This document shows positions 8,959 through 17,670 of a DNA stretch of 57,405 nt, one piece after another. The position numbers and the translations under genes were made by a program. The DNA comes from Pirellula staleyi DSM 6068 (GTDB lineage Bacteria > Planctomycetota > Planctomycetia > Pirellulales > Pirellulaceae), in NCBI GenBank assembly GCA_945900945.1, contig CAMDKL010000014.1, positions 1-57,405 on the forward strand, written 5' to 3'. The notes beneath the pieces are model-generated. The model was not told the DNA's origin. It searched no databases and saw only the letters and a program-made list of their open reading frames with translations. Position 1 is the first letter of the stretch. Each line of letters begins with the position of its first letter.

Positions 8959-9906
8959 CTAAGAGGTGAACATCTGACTGATGGATTTGTTGGAGTGGAT
9001 TCGGCGGATCGCCTCGGCCAATAGCGGTGCGACCGTAAGGACCTTGATAGTCTCCAATCGTTTCTCCAGCGTCAAGGGAATCGTATCGGTAATGACTAAA
9101 CTATTGATCGGAGCACTGCGAAGATTTTCGATCGCATTTTCGCAAAGAACCCCGTGCGTCGCCGCTAAGTGAATTTCTTTTGCTCCCGCTTTGTGGACCA
9201 ATTGAGCAGCGCCACAAATCGAACCCGCAGTACTGATCATGTCATCGAACATCAGACAGATTTTTCCATCGACGGGCCCGCCAATGATATGTTTCTGTTG
9301 CGTTTTTAACGCACTGTCGCGTTGTTTGTCAATGATCGCGATCTTTCCGCCAAGACGCTTGGCGTGACCGATTGCCCGCTTGATGCTTCCCTCGTCTGGG
9401 CTGACCACGACGATTTCGGCAGGGTCAAACATGAGACTCTGGAAGTGTGTAGTGAAGACCGGTGCTGCGTACAGGTGATCGACGGGGACGTCAAAGAAGC
9501 CTTGAATTTGTGGCGCGTGCAAATCCATCGCGAGAACGCGATCGGCACCAGCTCGAGTAATCACATTGGCGACCAATTTAGCCGTGATGGGTGTTCGGCC
9601 TTCGTCCTTGCGATCTTGCCTAGCATAACCGTAATAAGGCATAACGGCTGTAATCCTCGCGGCGCTGGCTCGCTTACAAGAATCGATCATGATCAACAGT
9701 TCCATTAAGTTGTCATTGACAGGAGGGCATGTCGGCTGAATCAGATAGACGTCGCGGCCTCGTACGTCATCTTCGACTTTGCAATTGTTTTCGCCGTCAG
9801 GGAATTTGTTGAGCGTAATAGAGCCTAGATCCAAATGCAAAAAAGCGCAAATGTCTTGCGCCAATTGCGGGTTGGCCCGGCCACTGAATATCTTTAGTTC
9901 ACGCAT
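8959..9906 (-). CDS. prs: ribose-phosphate pyrophosphokinase
   Basis: Makes PRPP from ribose 5-phosphate and ATP, feeding purine, pyrimidine, His, Trp and NAD synthesis. It has 315 residues, the standard length. Family motifs present are FPDGENNCKVEDDVRGRDVY near the N-terminus, MPYYGYARQDRKDEGRTPI (ATP and regulatory region), DLHAPQIQGFF (metal and ribose-5-phosphate side) and the PRPP loop region LMFDDMISTAGSI. The ATG at 9906 lies inside the 3' end of the glmU-like gene, giving a 13-base overlap, so the two are translationally coupled. This pairing of a UDP-sugar pyrophosphorylase with prs is also found in Firmicutes (glmU-prs). Confidence 0.96.
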   Translation of the reverse strand: MRELKIFSGRANPQLAQDICAFLHLDLGSITLNKFPDGENNCKVEDDVRGRDVYLIQPTCPPVNDNLMELLIMIDSCKRASAARITAVMPYYGYARQDRKDEGRTPITAKLVANVITRAGADRVLAMDLHAPQIQGFFDVPVDHLYAAPVFTTHFQSLMFDPAEIVVVSPDEGSIKRAIGHAKRLGGKIAIIDKQRDSALKTQQKHIIGGPVDGKICLMFDDMISTAGSICGAAQLVHKAGAKEIHLAATHGVLCENAIENLRSAPINSLVITDTIPLTLEKRLETIKVLTVAPLLAEAIRRIHSNKSISQMFTS

Positions 9907-10646
9907 TGGTAACCCATCTCTCGCATCTTTGACTCGACCATTGCCAATTCATCAATCGTGTTGATGCTCAGCGATTCGCAGGCTTTCAAAACGGCGCGCG
10001 CATCCACTTTCTTGCCGTTGTTTAGCAACAATTCCGGACAGTCCGTTAAATAATACTCTGCTTGGGAATTATTGTTTTTGAGGTTGTCCAAAGCCCAAAG
10101 AAGACTTGGCCGGTCGAACAGATAGGTACTCATGTTGACCTCGTTGATTTGCCGTTGCTCAAGCGAAGCGTCCTTATGCTCGACGATTCGCAAAAAATTA
10201 TTATGGGAATCCCGGACGATTCGACCTAAACCGTGTGGGTTTTCTTTGATCAATGTTCCCAAGAGGCAACCGAAACCACCGTCCTCGAATTCTTCGAGCA
10301 GCTCACGGACCGAACTCGCTTGAATCATTGGCGAATCCCCAGCGACAACCAGCACTGGATTAGTCCCCTTTTCAAGCAGCGGCCTGCACATTTGAACTGC
10401 ATGGCCAGTACCTAGCTGCTCCGTTTGGACTGCAAAATCGACGCCGCGGCCGGAAAGCTCATTTCGAACCAATTCGGCTCGATAGCCCACTACGACAATG
10501 ATTTGCCTGATCCCTGCGGATTGTAAGGCGTCCAAAACCCAGTGGATCATGGCTCGTCCTAGTGCGGGAAATAGAACTTTGGGCAGCTCGCTCCTCATTC
10601 GAGTTCCCTTTCCCGCTGCCAAGACGACAGCTGTAGTTTCAGTCAT
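9894..10646 (-). CDS. GlmU-like nucleotidyltransferase, pyrophosphorylase domain only
   Basis: A sugar-nucleotide pyrophosphorylase most like the N-terminal half of GlmU, which forms UDP-GlcNAc for peptidoglycan and LPS. The signature VVLAAGKGTRMRSELPKVL is at the N-terminus. QTEQLGTGHAVQ, VVAGDSPMI and NEVNMSTYLFD follow, as in GlmU. At about 250 residues it stops before the left-handed beta-helix acetyltransferase domain, so acetylation must come from another protein. The ATG at 10646 is chosen because it has GGAG about 7 bases upstream; the longer frame begins at TTG 10658. It overlaps prs by 13 bases. Whether the substrate is GlcNAc-1-phosphate cannot be proved from sequence. Confidence 0.85.
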   Translation of the reverse strand: MTETTAVVLAAGKGTRMRSELPKVLFPALGRAMIHWVLDALQSAGIRQIIVVVGYRAELVRNELSGRGVDFAVQTEQLGTGHAVQMCRPLLEKGTNPVLVVAGDSPMIQASSVRELLEEFEDGGFGCLLGTLIKENPHGLGRIVRDSHNNFLRIVEHKDASLEQRQINEVNMSTYLFDRPSLLWALDNLKNNNSQAEYYLTDCPELLLNNGKKVDARAVLKACESLSINTIDELAMVESKMREMGYQCVN

Positions 10647-10878
10647 TAACGGCTCCAAAAATCATCGACCTACAAGAATTTGCCGATTTTTACGCAGGTT
10701 GGCAAATTCGACATTATTCTTCACATCTTGCCAAAGATCTTGCAAGCTATCCAGGGCGCTCAGCCTCCGAACCCCCAACATTGACGAATTTAGCTAATTT
10801 CGTTACCGTTCTCAGTACGCAAGCGGAAACATTTGCCAATCGCACTCACCACTTCTATCCAATACGAGAGAATATTTA

Positions 10879-11058
10879 ATGGCCGGAACCGAACGACAAC
10901 GTGAACTTCGCAAACGTAGACACCGAGCCAAGAAACTGGTTTACCTTCACAAGAAGTGCGAAAAGGCCAATAAAACCGAGAAAGCCACGATTGTTCACAA
11001 GCTTCGCAGATTGAGTCCAGGTGCCGAACTGCTCATCCAAGCTTGGAAACTAAGCTAA
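10879..11058 (+). CDS. DUF6800-like small basic protein
   Basis: A 59-residue protein, MAGTERQRELRKRRHRAKKL at its start and LRRLSPGAELLIQAWKLS at its end. It is strongly basic and helical, without membrane segments. The first half (repeated Arg/Lys/Glu) and the closing LxPGAE motif match a small conserved planctomycete family that I know as DUF6800; the name is from memory. A purine-rich GAGAG lies 8 bases before the ATG. It is transcribed divergently from glmU-prs across a 230-base spacer that must hold both promoters. Its charge and size suggest RNA or ribosome binding, but that is inference. The gene is followed at once by a palindromic repeat block. Confidence 0.75.
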   Translation: MAGTERQRELRKRRHRAKKLVYLHKKCEKANKTEKATIVHKLRRLSPGAELLIQAWKLS

Positions 11059-11060
11059 TA

Positions 11061-11242
11061 CCCGCTAGCGCGGATTATTCATGAACGTCGATCGTTTTGG
11101 ATGTAAGTCATTGTTTCGTATCACGCCTAAGTCGATTTGCAAACAAAGCAGACTGCTTTAGTAACCCGATGCGTAAGCGAGGGAATCCTAGCAATCCCTC
11201 GCTTACGTATCGGGTTACGAAATAATCCGGGCTAGCCCGGAT
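11061..11242. repeat. nested palindromic repeat block
   Basis: An inner hairpin has arms at 11161-11184 (GTAACCCGATGCGTAAGCGA then GGGA) and 11195-11218, matching at 23 of 24 positions with a 10-base loop. Outside it, GCTAGCGCGGATTATT near 11064-11079 is the inverted counterpart of AATAATCCGGGCTAGC at 11221-11236, with one mismatch. A further CCGGGCTTGCCCCGG-type copy follows near 11282. I recall similar palindromes (CGTAAGCGAGGGA, and CCGGGCTAGCCCGG next to ATTATT) from Rhodopirellula-like intergenic regions. It sits between convergent genes, so it can terminate both sides as a hairpin. Confidence 0.85.
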
Positions 11243-11297
11243 GGTCAATACGCGCGGGCGTGAAGCGTGTCAACGGATCGTCCGGGCTTGCCCCGGT

Positions 11298-11477
11298 TCA
11301 TCGCGTCGGGCTTTGATCACAAAAGCACGACATATGCCCCGGGGGGCCAGTACTACTTGTCGTGATGGGAACACACGCAATGAGGACGCACCAGACCGCC
11401 AGTATCGGGAGCAGACATAAAACAAGAATCCAACGCCGTTTATAGAATTGAGAATCAGATTTTGCTCGGATATTCAT
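11298..11477 (-). CDS. possible small membrane protein
   Basis: A 59-residue reading frame from ATG 11477; an in-frame GTG at 11513 would add 12 residues. It has a basic N-terminus (KSDSQFYKRRW), then one strongly hydrophobic segment (ILVLCLLPILAVWCVLIACV) and a short Cys-containing tail. It lies just after uppS on the same strand (stop at 11521), so it could be the last gene of that transcript. No family is recognised and no clear ribosome site is seen. The single credible membrane helix with flanking positive charges is the only support. It may be a chance frame. Confidence 0.35.
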   Translation of the reverse strand: MNIRAKSDSQFYKRRWILVLCLLPILAVWCVLIACVPITTSSTGPPGHMSCFCDQSPTR

Positions 11478-11520
11478 GACTTTTTCAAACCGCAACCTGC
11501 AACCGTCGTCCACTTTGGAT

Positions 11521-12300
11521 TCAATGTTTTCGAACTTCTCCTAGACCGCCAAATCGTCGATCCCGTTTGTTGTAGTCTGTAATGGCCTGAACGAGATCCT
11601 CCTTATCAAACTCAGGCCACGGCTTGTCGGTAATCCAAAGTTCACTGTAACTGATTTGCCAGAGCAAGTAGTTGCTGAGTCGCATTTCGCCACTCGTCCG
11701 AATCAATAGATCAGGGTCAGGCATTCCAGAAGTGTAGAGATGGTTAGCGATCGTAGACTCGTCAATCGATGCCAGATCGAGCGACCCGCTTTGTACTTTG
11801 CTCACAATATTGCGAACGGCGTCGACGATTTCCTGCCTTGCGCCGTAATTAATCGCCAAGCACAAAGTTAGGGATTTTCCATCCTTGCTAATCTCGACTG
11901 ACCGGTCCATCTCGGATTGCACCTCGACCGGAATTCCGTCGCGTCGCCCGATAATGGTCAGCCGAATGTCGTTTTTGATCAAAGTGGGTCGTTCTTGAAT
12001 AAGGTATGTTTTTAACAAACTCATCAAAAAACTAAGCTCTTCTTTAGGGCGCTTCCAATTTTCGTTGGAAAAACAATAGAGCGTCAAATAAGAAACGCCG
12101 AGCTCTCGGCACGCTTCTGAGATTCGACGCACTGTGTTCGCACCTCGACGGTGCCCTTCGACGCGAGGCAAACCGCGAGCCTCCGCCCAACGACCATTGC
12201 CATCCATAATCACGGCAATGTGCTCGGGCATCCGTAGAGCCTCAACACTTGCCGATTGGCTGGCGGGTTCTGTTTTGGGTTTGCCGCGAAACAATGCCAT
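11521..12300 (-). CDS. uppS: isoprenyl transferase (undecaprenyl diphosphate synthase)
   Basis: Cis-prenyltransferase that extends farnesyl diphosphate with isopentenyl units to make the C55 lipid carrier for peptidoglycan and O-antigen sugars. It has 259 residues. The signature AVIMDGNGRWAEARGLPRVE holds the catalytic Asp and diphosphate-binding Arg residues. YLTLYCFSNENWKRP follows, and near the C-terminus DLLIRTSGEMRLSNYLLWQ and YSELWITDKPWPEF complete the family pattern. An Ala- and Ser-rich 20-residue leader precedes the domain. The ATG at 12300 has AGGA upstream. purA ends 48 bases upstream on the same strand, so co-transcription is plausible. A repeat copy (12316-12337) lies in that gap. 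Confidence 0.94.
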   Translation of the reverse strand: MALFRGKPKTEPASQSASVEALRMPEHIAVIMDGNGRWAEARGLPRVEGHRRGANTVRRISEACRELGVSYLTLYCFSNENWKRPKEELSFLMSLLKTYLIQERPTLIKNDIRLTIIGRRDGIPVEVQSEMDRSVEISKDGKSLTLCLAINYGARQEIVDAVRNIVSKVQSGSLDLASIDESTIANHLYTSGMPDPDLLIRTSGEMRLSNYLLWQISYSELWITDKPWPEFDKEDLVQAITDYNKRDRRFGGLGEVRKH

Positions 12301-12315
12301 TCGGATTTCCTAAAT

Positions 12316-12337
12316 GTTTAACCGGCAAAGCCGCAGG
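12316..12337 (+). repeat. dispersed 22-bp repeat, degenerate copy (GTTTAACCGGC family)
   Basis: GTTTAACCGGC followed by AAAGCCGCAGG matches 19 of 22 positions of the repeat at 30069-30090. It lies in the 48-base gap between purA and uppS. Confidence 0.6.
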
Positions 12338-12348
12338 CGAAGTCAGGC

Positions 12349-13638
12349 TCAAATCAAGAAAATAGTTTGTTCCCGATCCGGTCCTACTGAAAGCACCCCG
12401 ATCGGTACGGAAATGAGTTCCGAGATACGGTCCATGTACCGACGCGCATTCGAGGGGAAATCGACTAAATTCCGGACGTTGGAAACGTCAACGTTCCAAC
12501 CTGGCAAAGTTTCGTAAATCGGTTTGCATTTTCGAAGATCCTCTGCTCGACACGGAAATCGATTGATTCGCTCGCCATTGAGTTCGTACGCCACACAGAC
12601 TTGAATGGTGTCAAAGTGACTTAAGACATCCATCATCATCAGCGATAAATAATGTATGCCACTCAGCCTGGCCGTGTATCGAACGGCAACGGCATCAAAC
12701 CAACCGCACCGTCTCGGTCTACCGGTGGTGGTCCCATACTCGCGTCCTATCTCACGAATCCTTTGGCCTGTTTCATCCAATAGTTCCGTCGGGAATGGCC
12801 CGCCACCCACACGCGTTGAATAGGCTTTCGCAACACCGATCACGTTCGTTATCCACTTGGCCGGTACTCCAGACCCAGCCGAGACGCCGACCCCCGATGC
12901 GTTGCTGCTGGTGACGAACGGGTAAGTCCCATGGTCGATGTCTAGAAGCGAACCCTGGGCTCCCTCCATAAGAAGCCTTTTGCCTGCATCCAATTCGTCT
13001 AGCAAAAAATTGGTTGTGTCTGCGGAAAGTGAACCTAGTGTAGCCGCCCAACGGCTACACTGTTCGTGGATTTTTTCTGCATCGAGGGATTCTAGGTCGG
13101 CCGCTTCAGCAAGATGGGAGAGCATGTGCCGCTTGGCAGCAACAGTATCTGATATTTTGCTTTTCAGTTGATCGCTAAACAGATCCGTAATCCGCATCGC
13201 GTGCGTTCTGCCAACCTTATCGCGATAGCAAGGACCGATGCCGCGATTTGTCGTTCCAATGCTCTCGCCAGCAACGACAGCCCGGTTGGTTGCTTTGTCC
13301 TCAACGAAATGCCAGGGCATCACTACGTGCGCCCGTTCGCTGATGATCAGATTTTTTCGTGGCTCGATCCCGCGAGCTTCCAGACCCTCGATCTCCTTGA
13401 TCAACATGTTCGGCTCTATCACGACGCCCGGTGCGATGACGTTGGTGATTTGGCTAGAAAGGATTCCAGAGGGGATATGGTGAAGTTTATAGACTTCGCT
13501 GCCGCAAACCACGGTATGGCCAGCGTTCGCGCCCCCTTGGTAGCGGACAACGATATCGTTTCGCGGTGCGAGCAAATCAACAAGTTTACCTTTCGCTTCG
13601 TCTCCCCACTGAAGTCCGATTACACAGGTCGCTGCCAC
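12349..13638 (-). CDS. purA: adenylosuccinate synthetase
   Basis: Joins IMP and aspartate using GTP, the first committed step to AMP. It begins with [19 protein letters not shown], the phosphate-binding loop with the catalytic Asp; relatives usually read [17 protein letters not shown] with the catalytic His follows. Other motifs are [13 protein letters not shown] (IMP binding), [22 protein letters not shown] and [12 protein letters not shown], with [12 protein letters not shown] at the C-terminus. The reading frame extends to a TTG at 13653, but a GTG at 13638 follows AGAGGA by about 4 bases and starts the protein two residues before the conserved CVIG; I prefer it (429 residues). It stands upstream of uppS. 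Confidence 0.95.
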   Translation of the reverse strand: MAATCVIGLQWGDEAKGKLVDLLAPRNDIVVRYQGGANAGHTVVCGSEVYKLHHIPSGILSSQITNVIAPGVVIEPNMLIKEIEGLEARGIEPRKNLIISERAHVVMPWHFVEDKATNRAVVAGESIGTTNRGIGPCYRDKVGRTHAMRITDLFSDQLKSKISDTVAAKRHMLSHLAEAADLESLDAEKIHEQCSRWAATLGSLSADTTNFLLDELDAGKRLLMEGAQGSLLDIDHGTYPFVTSSNASGVGVSAGSGVPAKWITNVIGVAKAYSTRVGGGPFPTELLDETGQRIREIGREYGTTTGRPRRCGWFDAVAVRYTARLSGIHYLSLMMMDVLSHFDTIQVCVAYELNGERINRFPCRAEDLRKCKPIYETLPGWNVDVSNVRNLVDFPSNARRYMDRISELISVPIGVLSVGPDREQTIFLI

Positions 13639-13777
13639 AAAATCCTCTTTCAAAACCGTTAATTCCGTTCCAGTCGAATCGCAACCTCGCGATGTCGATA
13701 CCCCGGAAATACAAAACCCTACAGTCTAGAAGGGCATCGCGTGGTTGGTCAAGTCACGGTGGCAAACTGATTGCTCG

Positions 13778-14107
13778 CTATTTCGGTTTTACGAAACAGT
13801 GAAAGCCAAAGCAGACTTCATCGTCAATTCTGTCTTCCTGAGCTTCGTTCAGAAGTTCGTTTACTTGAGACATGCGTTCTGGTCCTAATGCGGCAGAAAC
13901 GATATGCTGCTCCCCGCTCGGTCCAATAACGACAGTGGTTAAAACGGCGACGGTATCCGGGTGTTAAAGTGCCGACAACACATGCTCACCAATCTGCAGT
14001 TCCAAGTTCTTGATCTTGCTAACAAATCTCGCAACTTGTTCCTCGCGATTCTGTACCTGTCGAGCTGGCAGTTTATTGCTCCCTTTGTCCTCCGGCGTTC
14101 TTGTCAT
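13778..14107 (-). pseudogene. short conserved-looking gene interrupted by one in-frame TAA
   Basis: From ATG 14107 the frame gives 47 residues ending GEHVLSAL and then TAA at 13966-13964. Read through, the same frame stays open for 61 more codons to TAG at 13780-13778: it continues HPDTVAVLTTVVIGPSGEQH and later SQVNELLNEAQEDRIDDE, ending CFVKPK. Both halves look like real protein, a charged helical N-terminus and then beta-strand-like VAVLTTVVIGPSGEQ. There is no frameshift, so the simplest reading is a single nonsense change in a 108-residue gene. The ATG is only 4 bases after the NHL gene stop, suggesting former translational coupling. No family is recognised. Alternatives are two separate peptides, or readthrough. 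Confidence 0.55.
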
Positions 14108-14111
14108 CGAC

Positions 14112-15116
14112 TTATTTAACCCTCACCAGTTTCATGATTCGCCCAGAGACATTCCAGTCTTGCACGTATAGATTACCGTCTTTGTCCCAATACGACCCGT
14201 GTGTGCCACTGAAAACGCCCTCAACCCACTGCTCTTGTGGTATGTTAAAACCGGCTCCTTTGGCCCTATCGGGGTTGTGGCCTAAAACGGCCATGATCGT
14301 ATTGCTCTTGTCCAGTATTACCACTCTCCCATGCAAGTCAGGAACTGAAACATAGTCCCCTTGGACCGCCGCAGAGGTCGGCATTCCCAATCCTGTAACG
14401 ATCTCATCGATATATTCTCCATTAAGATCGTAGTGCAACAAGCGGCCCTTGGGCTGGTGATTGCGGTCGCAGATCAATAGCCGTGGCGGCTCATAACGGG
14501 TATCAAGAGTCATCCCGTGTGCCGTATTAAATTGCTTGAGATCATTCCCTTTCGTACCGAAGTGCATTAGGTACTTGCCAGTCTTGTCGAACTTAAAGAT
14601 ATGGTTGCTGGCATAGCCGTCCGAAAGAAAAATATCACCGTTGGGAGCCACCGTGATTGCCGTTGGATTGAACTTGTCGAGGTTGAGACCTGATTCCTTT
14701 GGAAACGGAAGTTTCAGCACGATCTCTCCGCTCCTGATGTTGAACTTGATTCCCTCTGCGTTGGCGTTTCGAGCTCCGTAAACAAATTCACCATCAGCCT
14801 CGTCACGAATCTCCATGTCATGAATCTTGGAGTACTCTTTGCCTAAGTACGAATGAATTACTTTCCCTTCGGGAGAAAAAACGAAAACTCCTGCATCTGC
14901 GCTCGTGTAAATGTTGCCCGATTTATCGACAACGACTGCTCCGTGAGTTGGCCCCAACGCTGACTTGCCATCCGGGCGGAGCCCCCAGCCCGGCACCGTG
15001 TCGAAGGTCATGATCCCGCAACCCATACGTACTGGCTTGGCTTTTTCTTGTGCAAGTACCGATGACTCAATGCTCACCGCGAAAGCAATCGCGGCACAAA
15101 TAATACCGAATTTCAT
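14112..15116 (-). CDS. secreted NHL-repeat (six-bladed beta-propeller) protein
   Basis: A 334-residue protein with a Sec signal peptide (MKFGIICAAIAFAVSIESSV, cleavage near VLAQ). The rest is a beta-propeller of NHL/SMP-30-like blades: GAVVVDKSGNIYTSADAGVF, ITVAPNGDIFLSDGYASNHI, LICDRNHQPKGRLLHYDLNG and GSYWDKDGNLYVQDWNVSGR. Blades of this kind occur in peptidylglycine-monooxygenase-like and scaffold proteins, so neither a binding nor a catalytic role can be assigned. It follows a DUF1080 gene on the same strand with a 39-base gap. The two are often clustered in planctomycetes with polysaccharide or oxidoreductase genes. Confidence 0.8.
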   Translation of the reverse strand: MKFGIICAAIAFAVSIESSVLAQEKAKPVRMGCGIMTFDTVPGWGLRPDGKSALGPTHGAVVVDKSGNIYTSADAGVFVFSPEGKVIHSYLGKEYSKIHDMEIRDEADGEFVYGARNANAEGIKFNIRSGEIVLKLPFPKESGLNLDKFNPTAITVAPNGDIFLSDGYASNHIFKFDKTGKYLMHFGTKGNDLKQFNTAHGMTLDTRYEPPRLLICDRNHQPKGRLLHYDLNGEYIDEIVTGLGMPTSAAVQGDYVSVPDLHGRVVILDKSNTIMAVLGHNPDRAKGAGFNIPQEQWVEGVFSGTHGSYWDKDGNLYVQDWNVSGRIMKLVRVK

Positions 15117-15155
15117 AATCTGACCTTTTAAATGATTTTTCAGGTGGAATACATA

Positions 15156-15797
15156 CTACTTTTTTGCTGCCTCAGGCAACTCCATCACTTCTATTTTTCG
15201 AATCGATACCTTACTACCTGGGTCATGTTGCTGGAACGCAAAGTGCCCTTCCTTGAAAGTTTTTTCAAAATCTAGGTACTCGTACAATTCATCACCGTTG
15301 ATGGTTATCTTGATCCGTGTCATGTTTTTACCTCGCCAGACATCGTCGCGAACTTCAAGTTCATAGGTGAACCAAGTATCGGGCTCTACTAAACGCTTGT
15401 AAACATGGCACATGCCATACAACGAGCCTGTTCGAATCGGGTCGGAGTGTGTTGAGTCGATTTGAGCCTCATACCCATCGGAGAAACCGGGTTTTCGCGT
15501 GCAGCGAAAATAGAGCCCTGAGTTTCCCTTGTCATTTATCTTGACTTCGGCCCGATACTTGAAGTTCTTATATGGCCCTTGGGTGCTTACCAGCATCGAT
15601 GCTGGACCAGATCCAGCCAAAGCTCCATCCAAAACTTCCCACTTGCTTTCCACCTTGCCGACTTTCTCCCATCCCTCCATGGTCTTGCCATCAAATAGAG
15701 ACACCCATTTCGCATCTTGGGCTTGCAAGAGACTAGGTGCCAAACCAGATAAAGCACCCAGCATTAGGAACGTCAGAAACCGAATGGACCGTGTCAT
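15156..15797 (-). CDS. DUF1080 (3-keto-disaccharide hydrolase-like) secreted protein
   Basis: About 213 residues from ATG 15797, which has GGAG about 9 bases upstream; the frame extends 14 codons further without a better signal. A signal peptide (FLTFLMLGALSGLAPSLLQA) precedes the domain. The DUF1080 fold, a concanavalin-like beta-sandwich, shows WVSLFDGKTMEGWEKVGKVE, then SGLYFRCTRKPGFSDGYEAQ and WFTYELEVRDDVWRGKNMTR. Some family members cleave 3-keto-glycosides, and many planctomycete copies are uncharacterised. It should act in the periplasm or outside. It is the promoter-proximal gene of a likely two-gene unit with the NHL protein. Confidence 0.86.
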   Translation of the reverse strand: MTRSIRFLTFLMLGALSGLAPSLLQAQDAKWVSLFDGKTMEGWEKVGKVESKWEVLDGALAGSGPASMLVSTQGPYKNFKYRAEVKINDKGNSGLYFRCTRKPGFSDGYEAQIDSTHSDPIRTGSLYGMCHVYKRLVEPDTWFTYELEVRDDVWRGKNMTRIKITINGDELYEYLDFEKTFKEGHFAFQQHDPGSKVSIRKIEVMELPEAAKK

Positions 15798-16604
15798 GTT
15801 AAAAAGCTCCGAGGGATGGATATGAGGACCAAGTTGCATTCTACGAAAGAAATTACAACCTTACCACATAATCATACCCCTCGGCGACACGGCCTAACAG
15901 CCCGCGAGGCAAATGACATAGTCTGAAAACGGATTCGACAAAGGGGCACGTCGACTTAGATTGTCCCAATGGGGCGCAAAAAAAAGGCACCGCGACAAGT
16001 TCAAGATCAACTGAAGGTCCTCTCCCTCCTCCAGCCAGCCTCGAGCAAATCGCGATGCCATTGTATCGGTTGAGTTAACCTGAACTCTTGCACACACACG
16101 CCCAACGTCAGTCTTCCGATGCAAGAATACAATATGCAGTTAGCGTACCAATTTGTTGGTGGATTGCTTTCGCGAAAAGCCACGTTCGTTTTTAGATCGT
16201 TGACTGGAAGCTTAATTGTCATTTTTCTGGGTTGAATGGTGTCTATTTCCCCTCTGCAATTTTTGAAAATACGAATAGAAAAAATCCGAGGGTAGAGATA
16301 TTTTGAGAATCTCAAGTGGGATCGCACATTATCGAGGCACTGCGATTGCCTAAAAAGTCAGCACTCATTTCCCGGTTGATTAATCGCAAGAATTTTGAGG
16401 ATCGTATCGATTGGTGAATTGAATTTGGATTGGCAAGCAAATGCGGTCGTCACGGCGGCGCGAATCGGCTGGAACGAATTTCGGTGGAATGGTCTGACGC
16501 CTGCTTTACATTTAGTGCGGGACATAGATACTAGGCGCACAGTCGATTCTGTCTATTCCTCGATTGCAATTTGTGTTCGGTTACCCACACTCTCGGGAGA
16601 ATTG
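15798..16604. other. 807-base region with no supported gene
   Basis: Divergent spacer between the leftward DUF1080 gene and the rightward sugar isomerase. Short antisense frames (around 15894-16327) and the extension of the isomerase frame back to 16395 have no domain, signal peptide or ribosome site. It is long for an intergenic gap here, and could hide a regulatory RNA, a decayed gene, or simply both promoters. I see nothing I can name. Confidence 0.45.
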
Positions 16605-17432
16605 ATGCCAATCACATGGATGTCGCGAATGGCTGTCTCGGAGCTTTCTACCTATCGGTGGAGCTTCGAAGAAGATGTGTTGCGATACAAGGAACATGGC
16701 TATCAAGCAATTGGAGTCTGGAGGCCGAAGCTATCTGATTGCGGTGAGGCCAAAGCAAGAGAATTGCTATTAGATCAGCAGATGAAAGTGTCCTCCCTCA
16801 ATTGGGCAGGCGGCTTTACTGGCAGTGATGGTAGGTCGTTTCAAGAGTCCATTCACGACGCCCTGGATGCAATCGATGCGGCGGCTCAATTGGACGCGGA
16901 TTGTCTTGTTATTCTAGCTGGTAGCCGAGCAGGTCACACGCGAAATCACGCTAAACGTTTGCTATCGCAGGCCTTGAAAGTCCTTTCAGAAGCGGCGCAG
17001 GCAGTCGGAATACAGTTGGCGGTAGAACCGATGCACGTGGGTTGTGCTCATGAATTTACTTTTTTGACCAGCATTCCCGATACTTTGGATGTGATTTCTG
17101 GAATCGCTAGCAGCAATTGCGGAATCGTGTTTGATTGCTATCACATGGCCCAAGACGAGAATGCAATCGATTGGCTTCCGTCGATTGTGCCGTTTATTCG
17201 TTTGGTACAGCTAGGCGATTCGAAAAGAGCGCCCCTTGGGGAACAAAACCGTTGTTTGCTAGGAGATGGAAACGTTCCATTGGCGGCCCTCGTACAGACC
17301 ATTGAGCAATATGGTTATGAAGGCTATTACGAAGTGGAATTGCTCGGTGAGGACGTTGAGCACTATGACTACAGCGAAATATTGAGTCAATCGCTTCAGA
17401 CGTTGGCTAGCTATCGGTCTTGTGATAGTTAA
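16605..17432 (+). CDS. sugar phosphate isomerase/epimerase (AP endonuclease 2-type TIM barrel)
   Basis: A 275-residue TIM-barrel protein of the xylose-isomerase-like superfamily. The ATG at 16605 follows GGGAGA by about 5 bases and precedes the expected start LSTYRWSFEEDVLRYKEHGY; the longer frame to 16395 is not protein-like. Metal-binding positions are suggested by VEPMHVGCAHEF, IVFDCYHMAQDENAIDW, LVQLGDSKRAP and a late Glu in GYYEVELLGEDVEHYDY. Such proteins isomerise, epimerise or dehydrate keto sugars and inositols, but the substrate cannot be told. It appears to be single, with HtrA following after 238 bases. Confidence 0.82.
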   Translation: MPITWMSRMAVSELSTYRWSFEEDVLRYKEHGYQAIGVWRPKLSDCGEAKARELLLDQQMKVSSLNWAGGFTGSDGRSFQESIHDALDAIDAAAQLDADCLVILAGSRAGHTRNHAKRLLSQALKVLSEAAQAVGIQLAVEPMHVGCAHEFTFLTSIPDTLDVISGIASSNCGIVFDCYHMAQDENAIDWLPSIVPFIRLVQLGDSKRAPLGEQNRCLLGDGNVPLAALVQTIEQYGYEGYYEVELLGEDVEHYDYSEILSQSLQTLASYRSCDS

Positions 17433-17670
17433 GCATTGACAAAACGGAGCCTGTAAAGCGTGCAGCACGAAGATCGGCTGTTTGGGCTAACTGGGGAAAA
17501 TCAACTACGTAGGGTGAGTGTGAATAGGTCGTTGCCACCCGATCATGCCAATCGAACCGAATAACCGATGCTACCCAACGTCAGGCGTTTGAATGGATAC
17601 AAGCAATGCTTGTGCCCCAGTTCAACGCATGGGTTGCAACGTTTTTTCCGAGTAATAGCCCCGGCCAAGA

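Noticed and set aside
15894-16327. Overlapping minus-strand frames upstream of DUF1080
   Set aside because: No signal, domain or codon pattern; mutually overlapping short frames of the kind expected by chance.
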